Notes: generated from the sequence alone by a model not told the origin. A DNA stretch of 64,000 nucleotides from JBBDLF01 sp040879025 (GCA_040879025.1 JBBDLF010000003.1:130506-194505); one strand, 5' to 3'. Positions 35,024 through 44,418 are shown, counted from the stretch's first letter. Program-made: numbers and translations.

Positions 35024-36253
35024 TCAACGTTCCGCGGCAATACGCTCTGCTTGCTCAAGAACGCGCAGCACATTGCCGTTCCAGATTTTGCCGATTTCCT
35101 CTTCATTGTAGCCGCGCCGGACCAGTTCGCGTGTAACATTGAGCGTCTCACCGGCGTGATCCCAGCCGGTCACGCCGCCACCTCCACCGAAATCCGACGA
35201 GATGCCCACGTGATCGATGCCCATGAGGTCGACCGCGTACTCGATATGATCGACGAAATCAGCCACCGTCGAGGACGGCCACCGGGTTTCGATAGCCGCG
35301 GCGAGAGTTTCATATTCCACCTGTCGTTCGGGAGTAAGGCCATTGATACCGCCGTTGCCGACACCGAATTCGCGGCGCAAAGTGGCGAGCGCGTCGGTTT
35401 TTTCAGCAGGCACCCGTTTGATGTAACTGTCGAAGGCGACGATCTGCACCACGCCTCCATTGTCGCGAAGCATCCGGAGCTGTTCATCATTCATATTGCG
35501 GGGATGGTCGGCCAGCGCGGTGACGGCCGAGTGGGAAGCGATGACCGGCGCGGAGGAGCGACGAGTGGCGTCCATCATCGTCTGCCTGGAAACATGAGAT
35601 ATGTCGACCAGCATACCCAGTCGATTGAGTTCGTCCACCACCTGCTCGCCAAATGGGCTCAAGCCGCCATGTTCCTGTTCTGTATCGCCCAGCCGCTCAC
35701 TGGGCTGAGCGGAATCACCGATGTCATTGTGTCCGTTATGAACCAGGGTCAAATACCGGGCACCACGATCGCGGTACTCCTGCAACAGAGCCAGGTCCCG
35801 ACCAATGACGAAACCATTTTCGACTCCAATCATGGCCACCAGCCTGCCGTCAGCGAAAATCTCTCTCGCTTCGGCGGCGGTCTCCGCGAGGCCGATGCGG
35901 TCGCCGTAAAGTTCACTGGTCATACGGTGAATGGCATCAAACTTGGTGGCGGCATCCGAGACCGCCTGCCGGTACCCGGCCTCCGTGCGTTCCGCCTGAC
36001 CTACGTAAACGATAAAAAAGGCGGCGTCCAGCCCGCCGCTCTCCATGCGGGCCAGGTCAACCTGGGCGTCCGGTCGTTGCGCCGGATCATCTGAATCAGA
36101 GGCAAAATCGAAAGGAATATCGACATGGGTGTCCATGACCATCACGCTTGAATGGATCCGCCGCGCCTGCTCATCGACCTCGGCTTCGGAAGCCGCGCGG
36201 GCGTTACCCGGCTGACAGACCGCCCCGAGCAGCAAGACCCCGATACAAAGCAT
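35024..36253 (-). CDS. membrane dipeptidase (peptidase family M19), exported
   Basis: 409 residues from the ATG at 36253, which begins a signal peptide (MLCIGVLLLGAVCQPGNARA); an ATG at 36337 with a better ribosome binding site would add a long basic N-region. The zinc ligands of family M19 are visible: MDTHVDIPFDF near 40 (H-x-D), MIGVENGFVIGRD near 140 (Glu), LVDISHVSRQTM near 209 and VIASHSAVTALADHPRNM near 230 (His pair), and GISSDFGGGGGVTGWDHAGE near 360. M19 enzymes hydrolyse dipeptides, some with D-residues or beta-lactams. Periplasmic. It is divergent from the first TonB receptor gene, so the peptide-uptake link is only suggestive. Confidence 0.9.
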   Translation of the reverse strand: MLCIGVLLLGAVCQPGNARAASEAEVDEQARRIHSSVMVMDTHVDIPFDFASDSDDPAQRPDAQVDLARMESGGLDAAFFIVYVGQAERTEAGYRQAVSDAATKFDAIHRMTSELYGDRIGLAETAAEAREIFADGRLVAMIGVENGFVIGRDLALLQEYRDRGARYLTLVHNGHNDIGDSAQPSERLGDTEQEHGGLSPFGEQVVDELNRLGMLVDISHVSRQTMMDATRRSSAPVIASHSAVTALADHPRNMNDEQLRMLRDNGGVVQIVAFDSYIKRVPAEKTDALATLRREFGVGNGGINGLTPERQVEYETLAAAIETRWPSSTVADFVDHIEYAVDLMGIDHVGISSDFGGGGGVTGWDHAGETLNVTRELVRRGYNEEEIGKIWNGNVLRVLEQAERIAAER

Positions 36254-37107
36254 AATGCCGGCGGGGTATTGTCGCCGGCAAGTTGAGCCAAAGGGTGAAA
36301 AGGTGGCTATAGTTGAATTCGACCTGGGCCGCATCATTGTGTCGTGTCCTCGCTTCCGGATAGACCAATCCTACGAGGGCGGTGACGACTTGGCAACCAC
36401 GGGCTCGACCGTCGTCCGCAGAGAATGCCGATTCCAGGTGGCTTGGAATCCATACCGTCCACTTCCCGAAGTCGCCGGCTCTGGATATCAGCAGACCGAT
36501 AGACCGCTTCCCAGCAAACAGTACACGGTTGTAAAAGGGGGCCACATGGCGCCCTCTTTTTCCATCGAATTAGTTCGTACACAATGTTCACTGGGGCAAA
36601 CTGTCGTTGCAATGCGCCTGAAACGTCTCAAGGTCTGAATAAAATATTAAAAAAATATTATTTTTGGTACAAATGGATACATTTGAATAATTAATTGGTA
36701 CCAATTATTTATTCAGCCAAATGCTTGCCTCTTGATCTCCTTAATGTCGATTTACTGTTTAATAAACAATGTACTACATGTTAGTCGCCATCAAGCTTGA
36801 AGTAACATATTTATTTGTGTCCAAAATATAATATTAGATATTTCTATTCGCCCAAAAAAGGTATGGAAGATCCCGCCAACTGGGTAGTCATTTAATCGTT
36901 TACAGCAGCGATTTTTTGCCTAGAATCCACTTTCAGGTGAAGTGCGACTTGGCGCTTTTCGAAATGCATCAGTCGCATCCACCGTTCAGAAATGGCAGCC
37001 GGTAATATCAGGGAGCAGTTTGGTTCGAAGGATTTCCGCGCTTCCAGACTCGAGAAGAATTATTCAACCCACAAGAGAATAAGTCTTTCACAATCGGAGA
37101 GAGAAAT
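36254..37107. other. long AT-rich intergenic region between the dipeptidase and the first TonB receptor
   Basis: Over 850 bases hold no convincing gene. The part 36640-36880 is markedly AT-rich compared with both neighbours and contains a 16-bp palindrome (listed separately). The end carries the ribosome binding site of the first receptor. The length suggests a complex regulatory region or decayed sequence. Confidence 0.5.
36692..36707. promoter_or_regulatory. 16-bp perfect palindrome, candidate operator
   Basis: TAATTGGTACCAATTA reads the same on both strands. A related half site, TTGGTAC, occurs at 36664-36670 just upstream. It sits about 400 bases before the first receptor's ATG in AT-rich DNA, a plausible binding site for a dimeric repressor or activator. 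Confidence 0.45.
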
Positions 37108-40005
37108 ATGTCCCACTTTACGAAGCGCGGGAAACTGCGCCATCTCGTTCATGCATGCCTCGCCTCTTCTTTGGCTTTCCCACTCGCGGCCCAGGCCCAA
37201 CAAGCTGAAGAAGAAATTGAAGAAGTCGTTGTCACCGGTTCCTATATCAGGAACAGCGCCTTTGCGCAAAATTCACCGGTAGACACGGTAAGCCAGGAGG
37301 ACCTGTTTGAGTCAGGCGCTCCGAGCATGTCCAATTACATTCGCGATCTCACCTACACCCAGAACACTGATGTCGTGTCCAATGTTCTATCGTCCCAGGA
37401 CGGCGGTCAGGACTCGGTCGCCGCGAGCTTCAACCTGCGCGGTCTGGGCGAAAACTCCACACTCACCCTGGTTGACGGCACCCGCTCCATCGCCGCTTCG
37501 GTTTCCACCTCGGTGCCGGAAATCGCCATCGACCGCCTGGAACTGGTACTGGATGGCGGTTCCGCCCTGTACGGTTCCGATGCGGTGGCCGGTGTGGTCA
37601 ACATCATTCCCATCAAGGAATTCGACGGCTTCCGCGCCCGTTCCTTCTATCAGCGTACTGAAGACGGTGACATGGAAGACATCAACGCCTCCATGCTGTG
37701 GGGCAAGTCCTTCGACAATGGCGTCAGCTATGTCGGCGCTCTCGAAGCCCGCACCAAAACCCCGTTGATGCAATATGAACGTCCCCGCGAATGGGCGATG
37801 GACGACGGTTCATCAGTCTCCGGCAACCCGGGTACCTGGCGCGAAATCGCCGGTGCCGACCCCGGTATCAATTTTTATGACACCCACAATGGGTCGCCTA
37901 CCGGCGGATTTCTGGTTGATCCTGCCTGCGGCACCTTCAACGAGAACTCTCCGGCACATGGCACGGGTAAATTCCCGACACCTTCCGGGGTTCAGGTGGG
38001 TGTGGGCTGCCGCTTTGAATACACCAGCATGTTCGCGTATTCAGCGGAGAGCACCGATTACAATCTGTACAACACCGTGTCCTGGGAAGCCACTGACTGG
38101 CTGCGTTTCAATGCCACACTGAACAATGCCTATCGCATCTCCAATCTGCGCACCACGTCCACCACCGCGGTGAACGGCAACAACCAGACCGTGCTGCTGG
38201 TAAGGGAAGACCACCCCGCCAACCCCTACGGCGTGGATGTGAGCCCCTGGTTCTGGCGGCCGTTGGCTCACGCCTATACTCATCTCCCCAGCCATCTGTC
38301 CGATACTGACGGTTCCCGGGAATACGAGTACCACACCGCCGTGAACCGTCTGCGGCTCGGAGCGGAATACGATATCAGCGACACCTGGACAGGCACGACT
38401 TACGTGTCCCGCCAGGACCTGAAATCGATGAACGATTCCTATACCCTGCACCTGGGCAAGCTGCAACTGGGTCTGAATGGAATGGGTGGCCCCGATGGAG
38501 ACGAATACTACAATCCATTCGGTTCCGCAGACCCGCGGTATCCGGGACACGATCCCGCCATCCATGCCAACAGTTCTGAATTGATGGAGTGGATGTTCGA
38601 AAAAGATCACAACTTCACTCATACGCGCGATTACCTCGATATCTTCGAGACCATCGCCACCGGTGAAGTGCTTGATCTGCCTGCCGGACCGCTGCAGATG
38701 GCCGTAGGCTATCAATGGCGGGATGTGGAGGAAAACGGTCTGGCCAATCCGTACGATGCCGCCGGTCTTGACTACAATACGATTGTCGGTACAGAGCGAC
38801 CCTCCGATGATCGGTATGTGTCCCAGACGCGGGCAGCATTCCTTGAGTTTGAGGTGCCGATTCTGGCCACTGTGGATGCCCAGCTTGCAGTACGCCACGA
38901 GGAATTCACTGACTTCGGTCTAGAGGCCACCACGCCGAAAATTGCCTTGCGATGGGAAGCCCTGCCGCAACTGGCATTTCGCGCTTCCTGGGGCGAAAGC
39001 TTCCTGGCACCGACTCCCACCCAGTCCCGACCGTTCATTCGCGGTGAAAACTGTGGTGAGATCTTCGATGGACAGGATCCGCTCACAGGACTGGAAATGA
39101 CCGGCGGTACCCGTTGCTCCTCCGGTAACCCCAACCTGGCGCCGGAGACCTCCGAAATCCGCAACATCGGTCTCACCTGGGAACCCAGCGGCATGTTCGA
39201 TGGCCTGAGTCTGTCTCTGGACTATCAGGAAATCGAGTACACCGACCGGATCCGTTCCCTCACCGAGGAAGACACCGTGGAGCACCAGTTCCAGCAAATG
39301 CTGGCGGCCACGGGCATCGCGGAATCCGCGTATGACCCAACGCCGGGTTCAGCTACCCGCGCCGCGGCCAATGCCTGGCTGGCGGGTTATGCCGACACGG
39401 CCGGACGGCCGGTCGAGCGCCGCTCGGACGATCAGCGCGTGCTGTTTATCTTCCAGCAATCAGCCAATATCAGTTCAGTCTGGATTGATCTGGTGGATAT
39501 GAAGGCCCGCTACGCTTTCAATACCGACAATTGGGGCAGCTTTACCACGACCCTGCAAACCACTTATTACACATCCTATGAGTACCAGGATCTGTTCGGT
39601 GGTGTACAGGAAGCCCTGGGCCTGCAGAATGCCGACACCGGTATTGCGCCGCCATTGCCGGAACTGAAGGCTAATCTGCGCCTGAACTGGTTCCGCGACA
39701 ACATGAGCGCTTCCGTTGCTGCCAACTACTGGCACGATGTGGAGACTGATGCGGTGGCGATCGACCGGTACGGAGAAGGCTGGACGCTGGATCGCATCAT
39801 CGAAGCGGAAACCCGCGTTGATGCGCGCTTTGCGTACATCTTCGACGACTACTTCGACAGCGAGTTCACGCTCAGCCTGGGTGTGAACAATATGTTCGAT
39901 ACCCGGCCGCAACGGCTGCCGATCTCCGGTGGTTTTGAATCCCGTCTGTCCACCCCCTGGGGTCGTCAGTTCTGGGTATCGCTGGACTGGTTGCCCGGCT
40001 TCTAG
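37092..40005 (+). repeat. copy 1 of a 2.9-kb direct repeat (TonB receptor gene)
   Basis: Nearly the same sequence recurs at 40530-43444, offset by 3439 bases with no length change inside the genes. Homology starts at AATCGGAGAGAGAAAT before the ATG and stops at the stop codon; flanks are unrelated. Blocks 37108-37709, 38074-38405 and 39016-39962 are identical or nearly so; 37710-38073 and 38406-39015 are diverged. Confidence 0.95.
37108..40005 (+). CDS. TonB-dependent receptor, copy 1
   Basis: 965 residues. Signal peptide (RHLVHACLASSLAFPLAAQA, cut near residue 30), then an acidic stretch and TonB-box-like EEIEEVVVTGSYIRN (36-50), a plug domain (PVDTVSQEDLFESGAPS; VLDGGSALYGSDAVAGVVNI near 147-166) and a 22-strand barrel ending in the outer-membrane signature with terminal Phe (WVSLDWLPGF). 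It should import an energised ligand such as a siderophore, vitamin B12, oligosaccharide or peptide; the ligand is not readable. It is nearly identical to the next gene except in two central blocks (about residues 201-322 and 433-636), probably barrel strands and external loops. GGAGAGAG precedes the ATG. It has its own strong terminator. Confidence 0.95.
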   Translation: MSHFTKRGKLRHLVHACLASSLAFPLAAQAQQAEEEIEEVVVTGSYIRNSAFAQNSPVDTVSQEDLFESGAPSMSNYIRDLTYTQNTDVVSNVLSSQDGGQDSVAASFNLRGLGENSTLTLVDGTRSIAASVSTSVPEIAIDRLELVLDGGSALYGSDAVAGVVNIIPIKEFDGFRARSFYQRTEDGDMEDINASMLWGKSFDNGVSYVGALEARTKTPLMQYERPREWAMDDGSSVSGNPGTWREIAGADPGINFYDTHNGSPTGGFLVDPACGTFNENSPAHGTGKFPTPSGVQVGVGCRFEYTSMFAYSAESTDYNLYNTVSWEATDWLRFNATLNNAYRISNLRTTSTTAVNGNNQTVLLVREDHPANPYGVDVSPWFWRPLAHAYTHLPSHLSDTDGSREYEYHTAVNRLRLGAEYDISDTWTGTTYVSRQDLKSMNDSYTLHLGKLQLGLNGMGGPDGDEYYNPFGSADPRYPGHDPAIHANSSELMEWMFEKDHNFTHTRDYLDIFETIATGEVLDLPAGPLQMAVGYQWRDVEENGLANPYDAAGLDYNTIVGTERPSDDRYVSQTRAAFLEFEVPILATVDAQLAVRHEEFTDFGLEATTPKIALRWEALPQLAFRASWGESFLAPTPTQSRPFIRGENCGEIFDGQDPLTGLEMTGGTRCSSGNPNLAPETSEIRNIGLTWEPSGMFDGLSLSLDYQEIEYTDRIRSLTEEDTVEHQFQQMLAATGIAESAYDPTPGSATRAAANAWLAGYADTAGRPVERRSDDQRVLFIFQQSANISSVWIDLVDMKARYAFNTDNWGSFTTTLQTTYYTSYEYQDLFGGVQEALGLQNADTGIAPPLPELKANLRLNWFRDNMSASVAANYWHDVETDAVAIDRYGEGWTLDRIIEAETRVDARFAYIFDDYFDSEFTLSLGVNNMFDTRPQRLPISGGFESRLSTPWGRQFWVSLDWLPGF

Positions 40006-40546
40006 GGTGTAGCCCGGTGGCCGGCGCGGTGCCGGGCCACCACAGTGCATGCAGAGGGAGGACTCCGGTCCTCCCTTTTTTTTTGCCCTTTCTTTTTACT
40101 ATCTTTCCCTGTCCTGTCCCTGTCGCCTCGCCAGCGTCCTTGCCCGTTTCCTTGCCAACCTCTTCCGTCCGGGCTGACTCAACAATGCGATTAATACGTA
40201 CACGTTGCTTTGTGCGCTAATTAAAAGCCGGCTCACCGGCTGTGAAACACGACGTTGCTTTTTTGCGTCACCCTCCATTGAATCATAATTAATATGCAAT
40301 AATATCAACAGGTTAATTTGTCTCCCGTCATAATGAATAAAGTTTTAGATTTTTCCGGGAGAAATGTTTAAACTTCGCGGATGCGACGGAGTCGCTATCT
40401 GGAGCGATGGTTAGTTTTGATACTAACGATAATATCGCGCGCGGTACCAGTGAGTAAAAACATGGATCTTGTATCTTATTGATACTACAGGGATAAAACT
40501 TGATAACAGTCGTAAATAATAGCTTCAAAAATCGGAGAGAGAAATT
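40006..40546. other. intergenic region with a separate promoter region for copy 2
   Basis: No gene is supported in these 541 bases. They hold the copy 1 terminator, a small hairpin (AGCCGG/CCGGCT near 40227-40242) and an AT-rich stretch with two direct copies of TTGATACTA (40417-40425 and 40479-40487). The sequence is unlike the region upstream of copy 1, so the two receptors are likely to be regulated separately. Confidence 0.5.
40055..40084 (+). terminator. Rho-independent terminator of receptor copy 1
   Basis: A perfect stem GGGAGGAC (40056-40063) with GTCCTCCC (40068-40075), a 4-base loop and a run of nine T. It lies 50 bases after the stop codon. Confidence 0.92.
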
Positions 40547-43444
40547 ATGCCCCACTTTACGAAGCGCGGGAAACTGCGCCATCTCGTTCATGCATGTCTC
40601 GCCTCTTCTTTGGCTTTCCCACTCGCGGCCCAGGCCCAACAAGCTGAAGAAGAAATTGAAGAAGTCGTTGTCACCGGTTCCTATATCAGGAACAGCGCCT
40701 TTGCGCAAAATTCACCGGTAGACACGGTAAGCCAGGAGGACCTGTTTGAGTCAGGCGCTCCGAGCATGTCCAATTACATTCGCGATCTCACCTACACCCA
40801 GAACACTGATGTCGTGTCCAATGTTCTATCGTCCCAGGACGGCGGTCAGGACTCGGTCGCCGCGAGCTTCAACCTGCGCGGTCTGGGCGAAAACTCCACA
40901 CTCACCCTGGTTGACGGCACCCGCTCCATCGCCGCTTCGGTTTCCACCTCGGTGCCGGAAATCGCCATCGACCGCCTGGAACTGGTACTGGATGGCGGTT
41001 CCGCCCTGTACGGTTCCGATGCGGTGGCCGGTGTGGTCAACATCATTCCCATCAAGGAATTCGACGGCTTCCGCGCCCGTTCCTTCTATCAGCGTACTGA
41101 AGACGGTGACATGGAAGACATCAACGCCTCCATGCTGTGGGGCAAGTCGTTCGACAATGGCGTCAGCTATGTCGGTGCTCTCGAAGCCCGCACCAAAACC
41201 CCGTTGATGCAGTATGAGCGCCCGCGCGAATGGACGATGGATGACGGTTCATCAGTCTCCGGCAGTCCGGGTACCTGGCGCGAAATCGCCGGCGCGGATC
41301 CCGGTATCAATTTCTATCAACCTCATGGAGGCAGCGTGACCGGCGGCTTCCTCGTGGATCCTTCCTGCGGCACTTTCAACGAGAACTCTCCGGCACATGG
41401 CACGGGTAAATTCCCGACGCCTTCCGGGGTTCCCGTGGGTGTGGGCTGCCGCTTTGAATACACCAGCATGTTCGCTTACTCCGGGGAAAGTACCGACTAC
41501 AATCTGTACAATACCGTGTCCTGGGAAGCCACTGACTGGCTGCGTTTCAATGCCACACTGAACAATGCCTATCGCATCTCCAATCTGCGCACCACGTCCA
41601 CCACCGCGGTGAACGGCAACAACCAGACCGTGCTGCTGGTAAGGGAAGACCACCCCGCCAACCCCTACGGCGTGGATGTGAGCCCCTGGTTCTGGCGGCC
41701 GTTGGCTCACGCCTATACTCATCTCCCCAGCCATCTGTCCGATACTGACGGTTCCCGGGAATACGAGTACCACACCGCCGTGAACCGTCTGCGGCTCGGA
41801 GCGGAATACGATATCAGCGACACCTGGACAGGCACGACTTACGTCTCCCGCCAGGAACTGAAGTCGATGAACGATTCCTATTCAGTGCATCTGGGGAAGA
41901 TGCAGTTGGCGTTACATGGGATGGGTGGTCCTGAAGGTGACGAGTACTGGAATCCGTTCGGCTCCGCCGATCCCCGTTATCCTGGGCATGATCCAGCCAT
42001 CCACGCCAACAGCGAAGAACTGACGGAGTGGATATTCGAGCGGGATCACAACTTCACTCACACGCGCGACTACCTCGATATCTTCGAAACCATCGCCACC
42101 GGGGAAGTGATCGATCTGCCCGCCGGACCACTGCAGATGGCCGTAGGCTATCAATGGCGGGACGTGGAGGAAAACAGTCTGGCCAACCCCTTCGATGCTG
42201 CAGGCTATGACTACAACACCGTGATCGGTACCCCGCTTCCGGAGGATCAGCGTTACTTCTCCGAAACCCGTGCCGCGTTTCTGGAGTTTGAAGTACCAAT
42301 AATCGCCGGGCTCGATGCCCAGCTCGCGGTGCGCCACGAAGAGTTCACCGACTTCGGCCTGGACGCCACCACACCGAAAGTCGCCCTGCGTTACGAAGTG
42401 CTGCCGGAACTGGCAGTGCGGGCATCCTGGGGCGAAAGCTTCCTGGCGCCGACCCCCACCCAGTCCCGACCGTTCATTCGCGGTGAAAACTGTGGTGAGA
42501 TCTTCGATGGACAGGATCCGCTCACAGGACTGGAAATGACCGGCGGTACCCGTTGCTCCTCCGGTAACCCCAACCTGGCGCCGGAGACCTCCGAAATCCG
42601 CAACATCGGTCTCACCTGGGAACCCAGCGGCATGTTCGATGGCCTGAGTCTGTCTCTGGACTATCAGGAAATCGAGTACACCGACCGGATCCGTTCCCTC
42701 ACCGAGGAAGACACCGTGGAGCACCAGTTCCAGCAAATGCTGGCGGCCACGGGCATCGCGGAATCCGCGTATGACCCAACGCCGGGTTCAGCTACCCGCG
42801 CCGCGGCCAATGCCTGGCTGGCGGGTTATGCCGACACGGCCGGACGGCCGGTCGAGCGCCGCTCGGACGATCAGCGCGTGCTGTTTATCTTCCAGCAATC
42901 AGCCAATATCAGTTCAGTCTGGATTGATCTGGTGGATATGAAGGCCCGCTACGCTTTCAATACCGACAATTGGGGCAGCTTTACCACGACCCTGCAAACC
43001 ACTTATTACACATCCTATGAGTACCAGGATCTGTTCGGTGGTGTACAGGAAGCCCTGGGCCTGCAGAATGCCGACACCGGTATTGCGCCGCCATTGCCGG
43101 AACTGAAGGCTAATCTGCGCCTGAACTGGTTCCGCGACAACATGAGCGCTTCCGTTGCTGCCAACTACTGGCACGATGTGGAGACTGATGCGGTGGCGAT
43201 CGACCGGTACGGAGAAGGCTGGACGCTGGATCGCATCATCGAAGCGGAAACCCGCGTTGATGCGCGCTTTGCGTACATCTTCGACGACTACTTCGACAGC
43301 GAGTTCACGCTCAGCCTGGGTGTGAACAATATGTTCGATACCCGGCCGCAACGGCTGCCGATCTCCGGTGGTTTTGAATCCCGTCTGTCCACCCCCTGGG
43401 GCCGTCAGTTCTGGGTGTCACTGGACTGGTTGCCCGGCTTCTAG
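40530..43444 (+). repeat. copy 2 of the 2.9-kb direct repeat (TonB receptor gene)
   Basis: See copy 1 at 37092-40005. The only indel I see at the homologous boundary is one extra T before the ATG. In the shared 5' block I count two base changes (one gives Ser2 to Pro, one is silent); the last 60 bases carry three silent changes. Confidence 0.95.
40547..43444 (+). CDS. TonB-dependent receptor, copy 2
   Basis: 965 residues, the same length as copy 1 and with the same signal peptide, TonB box, plug and terminal Phe. Differences cluster in two windows. In the first, NFYDTHNGSPTGGF of copy 1 becomes NFYQPHGGSVTGGF. In the second, the segments around LQLGLNGMGGPDGDEYYNP, AGLDYNTIVGTERPSDDRY and ALRWEALPQLAFRASW are replaced by diverged but collinear sequence (for example AGYDYNTVIGTPLPEDQRY). 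Outside these windows the two genes agree even at silent positions. This points to altered ligand recognition on a shared scaffold. It has its own upstream region and terminator. Confidence 0.95.
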   Translation: MPHFTKRGKLRHLVHACLASSLAFPLAAQAQQAEEEIEEVVVTGSYIRNSAFAQNSPVDTVSQEDLFESGAPSMSNYIRDLTYTQNTDVVSNVLSSQDGGQDSVAASFNLRGLGENSTLTLVDGTRSIAASVSTSVPEIAIDRLELVLDGGSALYGSDAVAGVVNIIPIKEFDGFRARSFYQRTEDGDMEDINASMLWGKSFDNGVSYVGALEARTKTPLMQYERPREWTMDDGSSVSGSPGTWREIAGADPGINFYQPHGGSVTGGFLVDPSCGTFNENSPAHGTGKFPTPSGVPVGVGCRFEYTSMFAYSGESTDYNLYNTVSWEATDWLRFNATLNNAYRISNLRTTSTTAVNGNNQTVLLVREDHPANPYGVDVSPWFWRPLAHAYTHLPSHLSDTDGSREYEYHTAVNRLRLGAEYDISDTWTGTTYVSRQELKSMNDSYSVHLGKMQLALHGMGGPEGDEYWNPFGSADPRYPGHDPAIHANSEELTEWIFERDHNFTHTRDYLDIFETIATGEVIDLPAGPLQMAVGYQWRDVEENSLANPFDAAGYDYNTVIGTPLPEDQRYFSETRAAFLEFEVPIIAGLDAQLAVRHEEFTDFGLDATTPKVALRYEVLPELAVRASWGESFLAPTPTQSRPFIRGENCGEIFDGQDPLTGLEMTGGTRCSSGNPNLAPETSEIRNIGLTWEPSGMFDGLSLSLDYQEIEYTDRIRSLTEEDTVEHQFQQMLAATGIAESAYDPTPGSATRAAANAWLAGYADTAGRPVERRSDDQRVLFIFQQSANISSVWIDLVDMKARYAFNTDNWGSFTTTLQTTYYTSYEYQDLFGGVQEALGLQNADTGIAPPLPELKANLRLNWFRDNMSASVAANYWHDVETDAVAIDRYGEGWTLDRIIEAETRVDARFAYIFDDYFDSEFTLSLGVNNMFDTRPQRLPISGGFESRLSTPWGRQFWVSLDWLPGF

Positions 43445-43466
43445 GTCACAAGTCGCGGAATCGGAG

Positions 43467-43490
43467 CGGCGGACTGCTCGCAGTCCGCCG
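43467..43490. other. 10-bp perfect hairpin after receptor copy 2
   Basis: CGGCGGACTG (43467-43476), loop CTCG, CAGTCCGCCG (43481-43490). No T run follows, so it may protect the mRNA 3' end or act with the terminator downstream. Confidence 0.5.
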
Positions 43491-43531
43491 TCAACCCGAA
43501 TGGCTGAACGACCGAACAGCTAAACGGTCAG

Positions 43532-43561
43532 GGGGGAGCGCGAGCTCTCCCCCTATTTTTT
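43532..43561 (+). terminator. Rho-independent terminator of receptor copy 2
   Basis: Stem GGGGGAG (43532-43538) with CTCCCCC (43547-43553), 8-base loop, followed by TATTTTTT. Confidence 0.85.
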
Positions 43562-43707
43562 CTACCAGAACCGCCTCGTTTTTCCTCCTCGCCAACCCTC
43601 CGGCCGGCTCTTCATGCGGTCGCCTCGAACCACATTTTTTTCACGACCCGTTAGCCATAAGGCAAGCCAGCCGGTAGAATACAGCGGCTGAAACATGGGA
43701 GTATTTT

Positions 43708-44418
43708 ATGAATCGAACCATCCTGTCTTTGATCGGTGCTGTATTCGTCACAGCCCAAACGGCCTCCGCGCAGCAAGTAAACGACATCAGCACCGAGCTT
43801 GAGCTGGGCGGGATCATTACCACGGGTAATACAGAAGATGAAAATATCAAGTACCGGGTCACCGTTGACTGGGACCGCACGGACTGGGAATACCGCATTA
43901 CCAGCGAAGGATTTCGCTCGTCCAAGAGCGACGAACTCGCCGCTCAACGACTGTATCACGTAGCCAGCGCCAACTATAACTTTTCGGACGACAGCTTTGT
44001 ACTGGCCCGGCTGGCCTACGAAGATGACCGTTTCAGTGGTTACGACAGCCAGTCGGATTTTTCGTTGAGTTACGGCCGTAATTTCCTGAACAACATTCCC
44101 AACATGGAACTGTCTTCGGAAATAGGTCTCGGTATACGCCGTTCGGTCACCGAGACCGACGAATTCGACGAGGGTATCGTCCGTGTTGCCGGCAATTACG
44201 AATGGGGCCTGTCGGAATCCGCCACATTCATTCAGCGCCTTACTGCCGAGGCCGGAGACGAAACCACAATTTACCGATCGGAAACAGCAATAGAAACCCA
44301 GATTGTGGAAAACTGGCTTCTCAAACTTTCCTACAATGTGAAGCATCAGACGGATGTCCCCCCCACACGCGAGAAGACCGATACCGTTACCGCCGTCACT
44401 CTGGTATTGAGCTTCTAG
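43708..44418 (+). CDS. DUF481 family outer-membrane protein
   Basis: 236 residues. A signal peptide (LSLIGAVFVTAQTASAQQ, cut near 22) precedes a beta-rich body with alternating aromatic residues: ELELGGIITTGNTEDENIKY near 30-49 (the DUF481 opening), YNFSDDSFVLARLAYEDDRF near 91, QSDFSLSYGRNFL near 115, and a C-terminal strand ending in Phe (VTAVTLVLSF), as in outer-membrane barrels. DUF481 (YdiY-like, salt- or acid-induced) proteins have no established function. GGGAG lies 9 bases before the ATG. The downstream glutamate-synthase-like gene follows by 12 bases, so co-transcription is likely. Confidence 0.88.
   Translation: MNRTILSLIGAVFVTAQTASAQQVNDISTELELGGIITTGNTEDENIKYRVTVDWDRTDWEYRITSEGFRSSKSDELAAQRLYHVASANYNFSDDSFVLARLAYEDDRFSGYDSQSDFSLSYGRNFLNNIPNMELSSEIGLGIRRSVTETDEFDEGIVRVAGNYEWGLSESATFIQRLTAEAGDETTIYRSETAIETQIVENWLLKLSYNVKHQTDVPPTREKTDTVTAVTLVLSF

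Noticed and set aside
36255..36638. Plus-strand frame of about 127 codons upstream of the first receptor
   Set aside because: Overlaps the 5' end of the dipeptidase gene, no ribosome binding site and no recognisable protein.
38041..38898. Minus-strand frame of about 285 codons inside the TonB receptor
   Set aside because: Recurs only because the receptor is duplicated; Val/Gly/His-rich composition typical of antisense frames.
43467..43490. Hairpin after receptor copy 2 as a terminator
   Set aside because: Perfect stem but no T tract; a better terminator lies at 43532-43561.
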